From contig NZ_JASXSZ010000003.1 in the NCBI RefSeq assembly GCF_030315975.1, positions 1-64,000 of the forward strand: 64,000 nt of DNA, read 5' to 3'. Positions 43,169-53,055 of the stretch are shown one piece after another (position 1 is the first letter of the stretch; each line of letters begins with the position of its first letter). Position numbers and translations under genes: made by a program. Source of the stretch: Microbacterium candidum (GTDB taxonomy: Bacteria; Actinomycetota; Actinomycetes; Actinomycetales; Microbacteriaceae). The notes beneath the pieces were generated by a model, which was not told the DNA's origin, did no database searches, and saw only the letters and a program-made list of their open reading frames with translations.

Positions 43169-43249
43169 CCCAGCGGAGGGAACCGCGCGACGGGAGGGTG
43201 ATCCAGGGGATTCGGACCCTCCGTTCCCGCGAGAACCTCCGCTGAGCGG
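43169..43249. repeat. Palindromic repeat flanking nuclease gene, right copy (family 3)
   Basis: Inverted partner of 42115-42193, beginning CCCAGCGGAGGG and ending CCTCCGCTGAGCG. It contains its own palindrome CCTCCGCTGAGCGGAGG. It lies 19 nt after the nuclease stop and could also act as its terminator. Confidence 0.65.
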
Positions 43250-43309
43250 AGGCCCTCGGCGCAGCGAGTCCGCAAGCGCCGGATACTCGCGATAGCGGAA
43301 ATCACGGCG

Positions 43310-43325
43310 TGCTAAATTGCTAGCA
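43310..43325 (+). promoter_or_regulatory. Leaderless promoter with probable RHH operator
   Basis: TAAATT (43313-43318) lies 6 nt before ATG 43325. TGCTA (43310-43314) and TAGCA (43321-43325) form an inverted repeat around AATTGC covering both -10 and start. A dimeric ribbon-helix-helix protein bound here would block its own transcription; that is inference. Confidence 0.55.
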
Positions 43326-43489
43326 TGCTCGCAGATGAGGATGCGGAGGCCCCGCGCAAGGCGCAGTTCAACGTGTACCTGCCGGCGCCGTTGATCCGCG
43401 AGGTCAAGCACCGCGCAATCGACGAGGGCGTCTCTCTGTCGGCTCTCGTGGAGCGCGTCCTGAGCGACTACGTGGGGGAGGGCAAGTGA
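43325..43489 (+). CDS. Ribbon-helix-helix (CopG-like) DNA-binding protein
   Basis: Fifty-four residues. The beta strand [19 protein letters not shown], then [19 protein letters not shown], matches the ribbon-helix-helix pattern of CopG/Arc-type repressors and antitoxins. The ATG follows TAAATT by 6 nt. Its last codon and stop overlap the GTG start of the VOC gene by 4 nt (GTGA), so the two are translationally coupled. It may be an autoregulator of the following genes or an antitoxin, though the partner looks like no known toxin. Confidence 0.82.
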   Translation: MLADEDAEAPRKAQFNVYLPAPLIREVKHRAIDEGVSLSALVERVLSDYVGEGK

Positions 43490-44163
43490 TCACCGTCCAG
43501 CCGATCGTGTACACGTCCGAGCCGCGGAGGTGGCACGCTCTCGCCGCGGCGCTCGGGCTCGCCGCACGGACTCCCCTCGACGACATGTGGACCGAGTTCG
43601 CGGGAGGGGGCGTCCTCGCGATCCATCAGGCGGAGAGGAGCAGGCAACCCGACTGGCACGCGCTCGTCGACGACCTGGCAGCGACCGAACGTGCGCTCGC
43701 GGATGCCGGCATCCTCTTCCGACGCACGGAGCTCGACGGTGTCGGCAGCATCCTGCACGTGGCCGGGACACTGACCGTCAGCGTGGGCGCCGGCGCCGAT
43801 GACCACGGCCCGCTCGCGGTCATGCCGATCTGGTATGACACCGATCTCGATCGCGCACGGACCGTCTACCGCGCGCTCGGGCTCGCACCGCGGATCTCGT
43901 CCGACGGGGGCGGGTGGTCCGACTTCTCAGCCGACGGCGGGGGACTGGCGGCTCTCCACGGTGGCGACCCGCGCATCGAGCTGTCCTTCGAATACGCCGG
44001 GGACCTCGACGCCCTCGCGAAGCGGGTGGCGGATGCCGGCTTCCCGGCGCACATCGTCGATGAGGCGTACAACCGCACGCTGCTCGTCGACACGCCCGAG
44101 GGCGGGAAGCTCTGGATCAACGGCACGATCGACGATCTGTATGGCTATCACGCAGCGGGCTGA
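43486..44163 (+). CDS. VOC-superfamily protein (two-domain glyoxalase-like)
   Basis: Cytoplasmic protein of 225 residues with two VOC-like halves: [19 protein letters not shown] and [21 protein letters not shown] begin the repeats, each ending in a strand such as [11 protein letters not shown] and [11 protein letters not shown]. Metal ligands are not fully evident. VOC proteins include glyoxalases, dioxygenases and drug-binding resistance proteins (bleomycin type); with a repressor before and an exporter after, drug binding or modification is plausible but unproven. Start GTG overlaps the RHH stop. Confidence 0.78.
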   Translation: MITVQPIVYTSEPRRWHALAAALGLAARTPLDDMWTEFAGGGVLAIHQAERSRQPDWHALVDDLAATERALADAGILFRRTELDGVGSILHVAGTLTVSVGAGADDHGPLAVMPIWYDTDLDRARTVYRALGLAPRISSDGGGWSDFSADGGGLAALHGGDPRIELSFEYAGDLDALAKRVADAGFPAHIVDEAYNRTLLVDTPEGGKLWINGTIDDLYGYHAAG

Positions 44164-45493
44164 CCGCATCCCGCTCCGCCGGATCTTCCACGGGTCGCGT
44201 GGGGCGTTCCTCGGTGCGCTCCTGCTGGCGGAGCTCGCCGCCGCGATGCAGGGGATCGCGTACACGACGGTGCTGCCGGTCATCGCGAACGACCTCGACG
44301 GCTACGCGCTGTTCGGTGCGACGCTCGCCGCGGGCACGGTCTCCGCGGTCCTGATGCTCGGGTTCTCGGCGCCGCTGCTCGCACGCGTCCGTCCGGGGAC
44401 GGTGCTGCTCGCGGCGACGGTGCTGTACGTCGTGGGAGCGGCGGCCTGCACGTTCGCGCCCACGATGTCCGTCGTCCTCACCGGGTCGCTCGTCCGCGGC
44501 ATCGCGGCCGGCCTCATGGGCGGATTCGGGATGGGGGCGATCGGCGGCCTCTACGACGAGACGGAGCGCCCGCGCGTCATGGGCCTGTTCGCCCTCGTGT
44601 GGTTGCTGCCGTCGCTCGTCGGCCCTGCGTTGAACGGGGTGATCACGGAGTTCGCGGGATGGCGGTGGGCCATCGGCTGGCCCGCGATCGCCGTCGTGAT
44701 CGCCCGTGTCTTCATGGGGACGGCCGTTCGCGCGATCCCGTGGCAGCGCCGTGAGGAGCCCGTGCGGCCCGTCGCCGGTCTCGTCGTGACCGTGTGCCTC
44801 GCGCTCGGCGCATGGGGATCGGCATCCTCGGGACCGTGGGCCGTCACGGCCTTCGCCGTCGGCGTCGCGGGTGCGGGTGCCGCGATCGTCGTGTTCCTCC
44901 TGCGCGGTCGGGATGCAGCGCGCGTGCTGATCACGTTCGCCGTGCTGTGCGCGGCCTTCTTCGGGGCGTACGAGCTCCTCGCGCTCGCCGTCATCGAGGG
45001 ATTCTCGTTCACCGTGGTCTGGGCGTCGGCCGTGCTCATGGCGGGGCTCATCGCGTGGTCGCTTGCGGGGCTCCGTCCGCGTCCGGACGCACGGCCCGAC
45101 CGCGTCATCGTCGGCATGGTGCTCGCGGTCGTCGCGACGATCGCGCTCGCGGTGACGGTGACCGCTGCATCCGGCCTCGTCGCGATCATGCTGTCGGTCG
45201 CCGCCGCCGGTCTCGCGGGCTGGGGGATGGGACTCGCGTACCCGCTCCTGTCGACCGAGCCCTTCGCCCTCAGCGGGTCGGCGACGACGGCAGGCGCCCT
45301 CGTCGCGTTCGCCGAGACTGCGGGCACGGCGTGGGCGGCGCTTCTCGGCGGCGGGCTGTACTCGGCCCTGCACACCGCGGGATGGATGCCGCGCCCCGCC
45401 CTCGCCCTCGTCTACGGGATGTTCGCGGTGATCGGTGCGGCGGGCATCGTGCTCGCCGTGCGGCGACGGCGCCGCATCCCCGCTCCCGCGTAG
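44141..45493 (+). CDS. MFS transporter, drug:H+ antiporter type
   Basis: Membrane permease of about 450 residues with 12-14 helices. It opens LRRIFHGSRGAFLGALLLAEL and contains the loop motif SLVRGIAAGLMGGFGMGAIGG typical of DHA-type exporters. ATG 44141 overlaps the VOC gene by 23 nt and has no clear Shine-Dalgarno; translational coupling would explain this. It completes a RHH-VOC-MFS unit that looks like a self-regulated resistance module (inference). It converges with the pentapeptide gene 6 nt away. Confidence 0.85.
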   Translation: MAITQRADRIPLRRIFHGSRGAFLGALLLAELAAAMQGIAYTTVLPVIANDLDGYALFGATLAAGTVSAVLMLGFSAPLLARVRPGTVLLAATVLYVVGAAACTFAPTMSVVLTGSLVRGIAAGLMGGFGMGAIGGLYDETERPRVMGLFALVWLLPSLVGPALNGVITEFAGWRWAIGWPAIAVVIARVFMGTAVRAIPWQRREEPVRPVAGLVVTVCLALGAWGSASSGPWAVTAFAVGVAGAGAAIVVFLLRGRDAARVLITFAVLCAAFFGAYELLALAVIEGFSFTVVWASAVLMAGLIAWSLAGLRPRPDARPDRVIVGMVLAVVATIALAVTVTAASGLVAIMLSVAAAGLAGWGMGLAYPLLSTEPFALSGSATTAGALVAFAETAGTAWAALLGGGLYSALHTAGWMPRPALALVYGMFAVIGAAGIVLAVRRRRRIPAPA

Positions 45494-45499
45494 GCCGCC

Positions 45500-46159
45500 T
45501 CAGTCCCGGACGTCGATGCCGAACGCGGCGGCGAGGTCCGCCGCGAGGAGTTCGACCTGCCGCGGCGCGAGGGTCGCACCGCGGAGCCCCGCGGGAGACG
45601 TGTAGGTCACCGCATCCAGTCCGCGCAGGTCGAGATGCGAGGCCCGCAGCTCACGCGTGTCGACCTCGTCGGCGCGCGTGCGTTCGAACCGCACGCGCGC
45701 GAGCGTCGCACGGGGGAGATCGAGGGTGCCGATCGTGCAGTCGGCGACCAGGAGGTCGGAGACGTCGGCTTCGCCGAGCGCGAGGTAGTCGATCCGAACG
45801 CCGCGCAATTCGACGCTGTGGAGGTCGGCGCGGCCGAGGTCGAGCGCGCCGATCCGGCCGCCGGTGATCCGCACGTTGCGCCACGACCCGCGGCTGGCGA
45901 TGAGCTCGGTCGCCCGCGGCGCGTCGATGTCGACATCGGCGAGCCGCGCGAGCGTGAGGTCGAACCGGTCGGCGTCGACGTCCGCGAGGACCGACTCCGT
46001 GAGGGTCAGGCGCGCCGCATCCACGGCTCCGCGGAGCCCGGTGACGCGTGCCTGCAGGACGTCGTCGCCTGCGGTCAGGGTCCGCACGTCATCGAGCCCG
46101 CGCGGGAGATCGGGCGCCGAGATGCGCGGGGCGAGCACGCCGGCAGGGGGACGGGCCAT
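45500..46159 (-). CDS. Pentapeptide-repeat-like protein
   Basis: Protein of 219 residues in which residues 30-180 show a rough five-residue periodicity of hydrophobic positions (LTLTESVLADVDADRFDLT, LHSVELRGVRIDYLALGEADVSD), as in right-handed quadrilateral beta-helix proteins. Strict A(D/N)LxX units are few. It starts with a one-base overlap (TGATG) after the MHS permease stop, so they share an operon. Function is unknown; some pentapeptide proteins mimic DNA and bind gyrase. Confidence 0.75.
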   Translation of the reverse strand: MARPPAGVLAPRISAPDLPRGLDDVRTLTAGDDVLQARVTGLRGAVDAARLTLTESVLADVDADRFDLTLARLADVDIDAPRATELIASRGSWRNVRITGGRIGALDLGRADLHSVELRGVRIDYLALGEADVSDLLVADCTIGTLDLPRATLARVRFERTRADEVDTRELRASHLDLRGLDAVTYTSPAGLRGATLAPRQVELLAADLAAAFGIDVRD

Positions 46160-47490
46160 CAGGCCGCCACGGCTGCCGGTGCCTCGTCGGTCTGCGACTC
46201 GGGAACGCGCGGGCGTCGCGCGGCGAGCCACGCGCACACGAGGGTGACGACGGACATCACGGCCAGGACGATGCCCGGGTGCCACCAGGCGTAGGAGGTG
46301 TCCTTCCCGAGCTCGAGCGTGATCAGCGGCACGAAGCCGGAGAGCGTCGCGGCGATCGCGTACGCGATCGACAGCGCTGAATAGCGGAAGTGGTCGGGGA
46401 ACAGATCGTTCATGAGCCCGCCGAGGGCCGCCCATGCGGCGGTCGGGAGGATGCCGCCGATGATCATCATACCGACGAGCACCGCGAACGTCGCGGACTG
46501 CAGGAGGAAGTACATCGGGAACGCGATGACGAGTGTGCCGAGCGCGCCCCACATGACGACCTTCGCCGAGCCGATCCGGGTCGCCCACATGCCGAACAGC
46601 GGGATCGTGACGAACTGCACGAGCGCGCCGATCGTGGTCGCGAGGGTCAGCTGCATGTAGTCGTAGCCGAGGTGCTCCGAGCCGTAGTTCAGCGTGTAGG
46701 TGTTCATCAGCGAGTACGAGCCGATGCCGAGCAGGGCCGCGCCGACCGCGAGGAGGAACGCGGTGGGGGCGTTGCGGAACATCGTCACGAACGGCACGCG
46801 GTCGCGCCGCTTCTCGGCGACGACCTCCTTGAACACCGGCGTCTCGTCGATCGAGAAGCGCAGGTACAGCGAGATGAGCAGCATCGGGATGGCGAGAAGG
46901 AAGGGGATGCGCCATCCCCACGCCACGATCTGCTCCGGGCTGAGCGTGAACGCCATGATGAGGAACGCCGCCGCGGTCAGGGTCGAGCCGACCGGCGAGC
47001 CGAGCTGGGGGATCGCGGCGTAGAACGCGCGCTTCACACGGCCCGAGTGCTCGGTCGCGAGGAGGATCGACCCGCCCCACTCGCCGCCGAGCGACAGCCC
47101 CTGCACGATGCGCAGGACGACGAGCGCCCACGCCCCGAACCACCCGGCCTGCGCGTAGGTGGGCAGCAGGCCGATGAGGCCCGTCGCGACACCCATGATC
47201 CCGACGGTCCACAGGAGCGTCGCGCGGCGGCCGAGCCGGTCGCCCATGTGGCCGAAGATGATCGCGCCGATCGGCCGCACGACGAACGCCAGCGCGATCG
47301 TCGAGAACGCCAGCATCGAGCCGCCGAACTGCCCGAGAGGCGTGAAGAACGCGGGGCCGGCGAAATACGCCGAGAAGTACGCGAAGACGTAGAAGTCGAA
47401 CGACTCGAGCGAGGTCCCGACCATCGAGGCCCACGCCACCCGGCGGACGGGCGTGGTCGACGGTGCGAGTGCGGGGGATGCGGTGGTCAC
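46159..47490 (-). CDS. MHS-family MFS permease
   Basis: Metabolite:H+ symporter-type permease of 443 residues and 12 helices. Signature segments include SMVGTSLESFDFYVFAYFSA, GHMGDRLGRRATLLWTVGIM and VQGLSLGGEWGGSILLATEH. Relatives carry shikimate, proline-betaine or alpha-ketoglutarate; the substrate is not readable. GTG 47490 (MTTASPALAP) is the likely start; only a weak box (CAAGAT) precedes it. The pentapeptide gene is coupled downstream. Confidence 0.88.
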   Translation of the reverse strand: MTTASPALAPSTTPVRRVAWASMVGTSLESFDFYVFAYFSAYFAGPAFFTPLGQFGGSMLAFSTIALAFVVRPIGAIIFGHMGDRLGRRATLLWTVGIMGVATGLIGLLPTYAQAGWFGAWALVVLRIVQGLSLGGEWGGSILLATEHSGRVKRAFYAAIPQLGSPVGSTLTAAAFLIMAFTLSPEQIVAWGWRIPFLLAIPMLLISLYLRFSIDETPVFKEVVAEKRRDRVPFVTMFRNAPTAFLLAVGAALLGIGSYSLMNTYTLNYGSEHLGYDYMQLTLATTIGALVQFVTIPLFGMWATRIGSAKVVMWGALGTLVIAFPMYFLLQSATFAVLVGMMIIGGILPTAAWAALGGLMNDLFPDHFRYSALSIAYAIAATLSGFVPLITLELGKDTSYAWWHPGIVLAVMSVVTLVCAWLAARRPRVPESQTDEAPAAVAA

Positions 47491-47588
47491 GGTCAACGAT
47501 CTTGGCACGAGTCCAAGTACTCCGGGGCGGGATGACTCATTCCCATGCGGCCTTGCGGCTCGCGCCGGGTCGGCGTAGGACAAGGGGG

Positions 47589-48071
47589 GTGCGAGACAGC
47601 GGGTTCCGTGCGCGGACGATCGGGATGCTGGTGCTCCTCGGCATCCAGTTCGCCGCCGGCATGTTCTTGAACCTCTTCGTGGTGCTGCCGACCACGCACC
47701 CGGGTTCGACCGGCGACGAGTACTTCTCGCGGTCGTTCACGAGCCTCGTGTGGGCGCTGTCGCTCGGCGGCGGGATCCCGCTGTTCCTCCACGCGGCACT
47801 CGGCTCGCTCATCTTCCTTCTCGCGATCATGGTGTTCGCCATGGCGCTCGTGCAGCGGGCGAGCGGATGGCGATGGGCCTGGGGGCTGACCGCGCTCTTC
47901 ACCTTCGGCGCGTTCTTCAACGGCATGAGCTTCGTCGACTACGGCGAGGACTTCTCCTCGGCGATCATGGCCGGCTGCTGGCTGGGCGCGGTGACCTCCC
48001 TCGTCGGCGGGCTCATCGCCGACGGACGTCGACGCGAACGCGACGCGCGGAAGCGGCGGGCGACCGCGTAG
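47589..48071 (+). CDS. Small integral membrane protein, unknown
   Basis: Predicted protein of 160 residues with four hydrophobic helices: TIGMLVLLGIQFAAGMFLNLF, FTSLVWALSLGGGIPLFLHA, GSLIFLLAIMVFAMALVQ, and AIMAGCWLGAVTSLVGGLIA. Its tail is strongly basic (RRRERDARKRRATA). GTG 47589 is chosen; TAGGAC lies 7 nt upstream, and no ribosome site fits longer forms. It is divergent from the MHS permease, and its stop overlaps the -10 of the ileS T-box promoter. Unrecognised family. Confidence 0.72.
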   Translation: MRDSGFRARTIGMLVLLGIQFAAGMFLNLFVVLPTTHPGSTGDEYFSRSFTSLVWALSLGGGIPLFLHAALGSLIFLLAIMVFAMALVQRASGWRWAWGLTALFTFGAFFNGMSFVDYGEDFSSAIMAGCWLGAVTSLVGGLIADGRRRERDARKRRATA

Positions 48072-48337
48072 AATCTACGGACAGCGTCGATCCGGCCATC
48101 ACCGGGGAGCACTCGGAAGAACGATCTCGACCCCTCGACCCCTCGACAAGCGCGGGGATCGCGGGGGACCGGGGTTCATTAGACCCGAGCGGGGCAGGCC
48201 CGTCACAGCCGCAGTGAGAGGGGCCCTACGGGTCGTTGAGCGAGGCGCCAGCCGAGTCGAAACGCAGGGCACGCAGGGTGGTACCGCGGTCCGCGAGGGT
48301 CGTCCCGGCAGAAGCATCCGTTGGATTTCTGCGAGAG
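48069..48337 (+). promoter_or_regulatory. ileS T-box riboswitch leader with promoter
   Basis: TAGAAT (48069-48074) gives a -10 box. The leader then shows a specifier ATC at 48098-48100 in the short stem-I context CCATCACCGGGGAGC, and the T-box AGGGTGGTACCGCGG at 48275-48289. Uncharged tRNA-Ile should pair with both. No terminator with a U tract follows; instead a hairpin GCAGAA/TTCTGC (48308-48332) abuts the Shine-Dalgarno GAGAG, so control is probably translational, as known for actinobacterial ileS T-boxes. A repeat arm lies inside at 48231-48267. Confidence 0.9.
48231..48267. repeat. Palindromic repeat arm (family 1) inside the T-box leader
   Basis: GGTCGTTGAGCGAGGCGCCAGC begins a single arm that continues CGAGTCGAAACG, matching the left arm of the bipartite repeat at 8746-8777. 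It lies between the specifier stem and the T-box sequence. Confidence 0.65.
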
Positions 48338-51300
48338 ATGACGATGACCTACCCGAAGCCCTCCGCCTTTGGCCCCGCCGCGGACGTCGTTCCGAGCCCC
48401 CGCTTCCCAGAGATCGAGCGCGACGTGCTCGCCTTCTGGAAGGCCGACGACACGTTCCGCGCGTCGATCGCGCAGCGCGAGGGCGCCGAGGAGTGGGTCT
48501 TCTACGACGGCCCTCCGTTCGCGAACGGCCTGCCGCACTACGGGCACCTCCTGACCGGCTACGCGAAGGATCTCTTCCCGCGCTTCCAGACCATGCGCGG
48601 CAAGAAGGTCGACCGCGTCTTCGGCTGGGACACGCACGGCCTTCCTGCCGAGCTCGAGGCGATGAAGCAGCTCGGGATCACGGAGAAGGACGAGATCGAG
48701 CGCATGGGCATCGCGACCTTCAACGCGAAGGCGCGCGGATCGGTGCTCGAGTACACGCGCGAGTGGGAGGACTACGTCACCCGCCAGGCCCGCTGGGTCG
48801 ACTTCGAGCGCGGCTACAAGACGCTCGACACGTCGTACATGGAGAGCGTCCTGTGGGCGTTCAAGACCCTCTACGACAAGGGCCTCGCCTACGAGGGCTA
48901 CCGCGTGCTGCCGTACTGCTGGCGGGATGAAACGCCGCTCTCGAGCCACGAGCTGCGGATGGACGACGACGTCTACAAGATGCGTCAGGACCCGTCCGTG
49001 ACGGTGACCTTCCCGCTCGTCGGGGTGAAGGCCGAGACGATGGGGCTCACCGGTGTGCGGGCGCTTGCCTGGACGACGACCCCGTGGACCCTCCCGACGA
49101 ACGCCGCGCTCGTGGTGGGCCCGGACATCACGTACGTCGTGGTCCCCGGCGGCCCCGCCGGTGCTGCGGACGTCCCCTCGACGGGCCCGGGGGCCGAGGT
49201 GTACGACCGCGAGGGCGCCACCGCGCATCGGTACCTCCTCGCTCAGGAGCTGCTGTCCGGCTATGCGAAGGATCTCGGCTACGCGTCCGCCGACGACGCG
49301 AAGGCCGCCGTCGAGCAGACGGTCCGCGGCGCCGACCTCGAGGGCGTCTCGTATGACCGCCTTTTCGACTACTACGCGGATGACGCGTGGGGGATGCAGA
49401 ACGCCTGGCGCATCCTCGTCGACGACTACGTCACGACGAGCGACGGCACCGGCATCGTCCACCAGGCCCCGGCGTACGGCGAGGACGACCAGCGCGTCAC
49501 CGAGGCCGCAGGCATCCCCACGATCCTGAGCCTCGACGACGGCGGACGGTTCCTCCCGCACGTGACGGATGTCGCCGGCGAGCTGTGGATGGACGCGAAC
49601 CGCCCCCTCATCCGCCTGCTGCGCGAGGAGGGCCGCCTCCTGCGCGAGGCGAGCTACGAGCACTCCTATCCGCACTGCTGGCGCTGCCGGAACCCCCTCA
49701 TCTACAAGGCGGTCTCCAGCTGGTTCGTGCGCGTTACGGACTTCAAGGACCGCATGCTCGCCAACAACGAGCAGATCACGTGGGTGCCCGAGAACGTCAA
49801 GCACGGCCAGTTCGGCAAGTGGCTCGAGGGCGCGCGCGACTGGTCGATCAGCCGCAATCGGTACTGGGGCTCGCCGATCCCGATCTGGAAGAGCGATGAC
49901 CCCGCCTACCCGCGCGTCGACGCGTACGGGTCGCTCGAAGAGCTCGAGCGCGACTTCGGGATGCTGCCGCGCAACCCCGAGGGCGAGGTCGACCTCCACC
50001 GTCCGTACATCGACGAGCTGACCCGTCCGAACCCTGACGACCCGACGGGTGCGAGCACCATGCGCCGCATCGAGGACGTCTTCGACGTGTGGTTCGACTC
50101 CGGCTCGATGCCGTACGCCCAGGTGCACTACCCGTTCGAGAACCGCGAGTGGTTCGACTCGCACTCGCCCGCGGACTTCATCGTCGAGTACATCGGTCAG
50201 ACGCGCGGATGGTTCTACCTGATGCACGTGCTGTCGACGGCGCTGTTCGACCGGCCTGCGTTCACCGGGGTGGCCTGCCACGGCATCGTGCTCGGCAGCG
50301 ATGGGCTGAAGATGTCGAAGTCGCTGCGCAACTACCCGGATGTCTCGGAGGTCTTCGACCGCGACGGCTCCGACGCGATGCGGTGGTTCCTCATGGGCAG
50401 CTCCGTGCTGCGCGGCGGCAACCTCATCGTCACGGAGGAGGGCATCCGCGCCGGCGTGCGCGAGTTCCTCCTGCCGCTGTGGAACGCGTGGTACTTCTTC
50501 GCGACGTACGCCAATGCATCCGCCGGCGGGTACGAGGCATCCTGGCGCACCGATTCGCCCGACGTGCTCGACCGCTACATCCTCGCGCTCACCGGCGACC
50601 TGGTCCGCGACGTCGCCGCCGACCTCGAGGGGCTCGACTCGACGACCGCCGCCGAGCGTCTGCGCGACTTCGCGGAGGTGCTGACGAACTGGTACATCCG
50701 TCGGTCGCGCGACCGCTTCTGGGTGGGCGCCGAGGAGCACCCGGAGGCGTTCGACACCCTGTACACGGTGCTGGAGACGCTCACGCGCGTCGCGGCCCCG
50801 CTCATCCCGCTCGTCGCCGAGCGGGTGTGGCAGGGGCTCACCGGCGGCCGCAGTGTGCACCTCGAGGACTGGCCGGATGCGGACGCCTTCGCGTCCGCGT
50901 CCGACATCCGCGCCGCGATGGATGCGGTGCGCGAAGTGTCCAGCGTCGCGAACGCGCTGCGCAAGAAGGAGGGCAAGCGCGTGCGCCTGCCGCTGCGATC
51001 CCTGACGGTGGCCATCGCGGATGCCGCATCCCTCGCGCAGTTCGACGGGATCCTCCGCGACGAGCTGAACGTCAAGGCCGTCGAGCTGGTCGAGCTGACC
51101 GACGACGTCTCGGAGCGCTACGGGGTCAGCAAGCGGCTCGCCGTCAACGCCCGCGCTGCGGGCCCGCGCCTCGGCAAGCGTGTGCAGCACGTCATCACCG
51201 GCGCGAAGGCGGGCGTGTGGGAGGAGCTCGACGGTGTCGTGGTCGTCGACGGGATTGCCCTGGAGCCCGGCGAATACGAGTTGACTCTTGAGGCGGGCGG

Positions 51301-51706
51301 CGTCGCGGAGGGCACCGCGATCGCCCTCCTGGCCGACGGCGGCTTCGTACTCCTCGACACGACGACCACACCAGAACTGGAGGCTGAGGGGCTCGCCCGT
51401 GACGTCATCCGCGCCGTGCAGGACACCCGCAAAGCCGCCGGATTCGACGTCAGCGATCGCATCCGCCTCGGTCTGCTCTTCGACGACGGCGCCGACGGCG
51501 ATGCGGTCGCCTCGGCTTTCGGTGTCGCGGACGTCGCGCGGGAGACGCTCGCCGTCGCGCATGCGGTCCGGACGCGCACGGCCGAGCTGATCGCCGCGGG
51601 CGGGAGTGATGTGCCCGTCGAGTATGAGGCGGTCATCGACGCGGGCACGTACGCGAATCGCGGCGCCTTCACGGTGTCGGTGGGCCGGACGGGAGGTCGC
51701 GCATGA
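48338..51706 (+). CDS. ileS: Isoleucine-tRNA ligase
   Basis: Class I synthetase of 1122 residues charging tRNA-Ile, with an editing domain. The HIGH motif reads [10 protein letters not shown] and KMSKS is [12 protein letters not shown]. The C-terminal domain is long (tail [14 protein letters not shown]), the eukaryote-like type 2 IleS common in actinobacteria rather than the zinc-finger bacterial type. ATG 48338 follows GCGAGAG; a second ATG is at 48344. It is controlled by a T-box leader and overlaps folC (ATGA). Confidence 0.96.
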   Translation: MTMTYPKPSAFGPAADVVPSPRFPEIERDVLAFWKADDTFRASIAQREGAEEWVFYDGPPFANGLPHYGHLLTGYAKDLFPRFQTMRGKKVDRVFGWDTHGLPAELEAMKQLGITEKDEIERMGIATFNAKARGSVLEYTREWEDYVTRQARWVDFERGYKTLDTSYMESVLWAFKTLYDKGLAYEGYRVLPYCWRDETPLSSHELRMDDDVYKMRQDPSVTVTFPLVGVKAETMGLTGVRALAWTTTPWTLPTNAALVVGPDITYVVVPGGPAGAADVPSTGPGAEVYDREGATAHRYLLAQELLSGYAKDLGYASADDAKAAVEQTVRGADLEGVSYDRLFDYYADDAWGMQNAWRILVDDYVTTSDGTGIVHQAPAYGEDDQRVTEAAGIPTILSLDDGGRFLPHVTDVAGELWMDANRPLIRLLREEGRLLREASYEHSYPHCWRCRNPLIYKAVSSWFVRVTDFKDRMLANNEQITWVPENVKHGQFGKWLEGARDWSISRNRYWGSPIPIWKSDDPAYPRVDAYGSLEELERDFGMLPRNPEGEVDLHRPYIDELTRPNPDDPTGASTMRRIEDVFDVWFDSGSMPYAQVHYPFENREWFDSHSPADFIVEYIGQTRGWFYLMHVLSTALFDRPAFTGVACHGIVLGSDGLKMSKSLRNYPDVSEVFDRDGSDAMRWFLMGSSVLRGGNLIVTEEGIRAGVREFLLPLWNAWYFFATYANASAGGYEASWRTDSPDVLDRYILALTGDLVRDVAADLEGLDSTTAAERLRDFAEVLTNWYIRRSRDRFWVGAEEHPEAFDTLYTVLETLTRVAAPLIPLVAERVWQGLTGGRSVHLEDWPDADAFASASDIRAAMDAVREVSSVANALRKKEGKRVRLPLRSLTVAIADAASLAQFDGILRDELNVKAVELVELTDDVSERYGVSKRLAVNARAAGPRLGKRVQHVITGAKAGVWEELDGVVVVDGIALEPGEYELTLEAGGVAEGTAIALLADGGFVLLDTTTTPELEAEGLARDVIRAVQDTRKAAGFDVSDRIRLGLLFDDGADGDAVASAFGVADVARETLAVAHAVRTRTAELIAAGGSDVPVEYEAVIDAGTYANRGAFTVSVGRTGGRA

Positions 51707-53055
51707 GCGACCGCACCCGCGCCGACGCCGTGTACGCCGAGCTGCTGACCCGTCAGGGTGAGCGCTGGGTCCAGCCGCGTGTGGAGCGCACCCAGCGCCT
51801 CCTCGACTTCCTGGACAACCCGCAGCGCACCTATCGCGTCGTGCACGTGACCGGCACGAACGGCAAGACGTCGACGAGCCGCATGATCGAGAGCCTGCTG
51901 CGTGCGCACGGACTGCGCACCGGCCTGTTCACGAGCCCGCACCTCGAGCGCTTCACCGAGCGCATCGCCGTCGACGGCAAGCCGGCGGACGACGGCGCCG
52001 TCGCGGATGCGTGGGAGGAGCTCGCGCCGTTCGTCGCGCTCGTCGACGCCGAGCTCGCGACCCAGGATGAAGCGCCGCTGACCTTCTTCGAGCTCCTTAC
52101 CGCGCTCGCGTTCGTCGTGTTCGCCGACGCTCCCGTCGACGTCGCGGTCATCGAGGTCGGCATGGGCGGATCGTGGGACTCGACGAACACCGCCGATGGG
52201 GACGTCGCCGTGTTCGCACCGATCGACATCGACCACGCCGACCGCCTCGGCGACACGATCGCGGAGATCGCGACCGTCAAGTCCGGCATCATCAAGGACG
52301 GCGCGCTCGCCGTCTCGGCGCGGCAGGATGCGGCCGCCGAGGCCGTGCTGCGCGCCGCCGCGGCGAAGCGCGGAGCGACCATCGCGTTCGAGGGCGACGA
52401 CTTCGCGCTCACCGACGACCGCCTCGCGGTCGGAGGCCAGCAGATCTCGGTGCGCGGGCTCGCCGGCAGGTACGACGACGAGTACCTGCCCCTGTACGGC
52501 TCGCATCAGGCGCGCAACGCGGCGCTCGCGATCGCCGCCGTCGAATCGCTCATCGGCGGGGGAGACCAGCCGATCGCCGGCGACGTGCTCGCCGAAGGGC
52601 TCGGCGAAGCGACGTCGCCCGGACGTCTGCAGCTCGTCGGCGTCGCGCCGACGGTCCTGGTCGACTCCGCGCACAATCCGCACGGCGCGCACGCGCTCGT
52701 GGAGGCGCTGCAAACGTCTTTCGACTTCGACGAGTGGGGCGTGGTCCTCGGGGTTCTGAGCGACAAGGATGCGGTCGGCATCGTTCGCGAGATCGCGCCG
52801 ATGGCCGCCCACGTCTTCGCGACGGCGCCGAACTCGGAGCGAGCGAGCGAGGCGGATGCGGTCGCCGACCTGGTCGAAGAGCTCGAGCTCCCGGTCACCG
52901 TCCACCACGACCTCGCCGATGCTGCCGACTCCGCGCGTGAGTGGGCCGCGGCATCCGATCGGCGTGCCGTCGTCATCGCGGGCTCGGTCGTGCTCGCGGG
53001 CGAGGCGCTCGCCCTCGCCGCTGCCGAGGACTGGAAGGGCGGGTGGGAGTCGTGA
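51703..53055 (+). CDS. folC: Folylpolyglutamate synthase / dihydrofolate synthase
   Basis: Mur-ligase-fold enzyme of 450 residues adding glutamate to folates, and possibly making dihydrofolate from dihydropteroate. The P-loop is [14 protein letters not shown], the omega region [12 protein letters not shown], and the second domain has [12 protein letters not shown]. Its start overlaps ileS and its stop overlaps the DUF4233 gene, so the T-box may influence it as part of the ileS operon. Confidence 0.94.
   Translation: MSDRTRADAVYAELLTRQGERWVQPRVERTQRLLDFLDNPQRTYRVVHVTGTNGKTSTSRMIESLLRAHGLRTGLFTSPHLERFTERIAVDGKPADDGAVADAWEELAPFVALVDAELATQDEAPLTFFELLTALAFVVFADAPVDVAVIEVGMGGSWDSTNTADGDVAVFAPIDIDHADRLGDTIAEIATVKSGIIKDGALAVSARQDAAAEAVLRAAAAKRGATIAFEGDDFALTDDRLAVGGQQISVRGLAGRYDDEYLPLYGSHQARNAALAIAAVESLIGGGDQPIAGDVLAEGLGEATSPGRLQLVGVAPTVLVDSAHNPHGAHALVEALQTSFDFDEWGVVLGVLSDKDAVGIVREIAPMAAHVFATAPNSERASEADAVADLVEELELPVTVHHDLADAADSAREWAAASDRRAVVIAGSVVLAGEALALAAAEDWKGGWES

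Noticed and set aside
48203..51562. Long open frame of 1119 codons antisense to ileS
   Set aside because: Same GC-driven shadow effect; low-complexity composition, no motif, no ribosome site.
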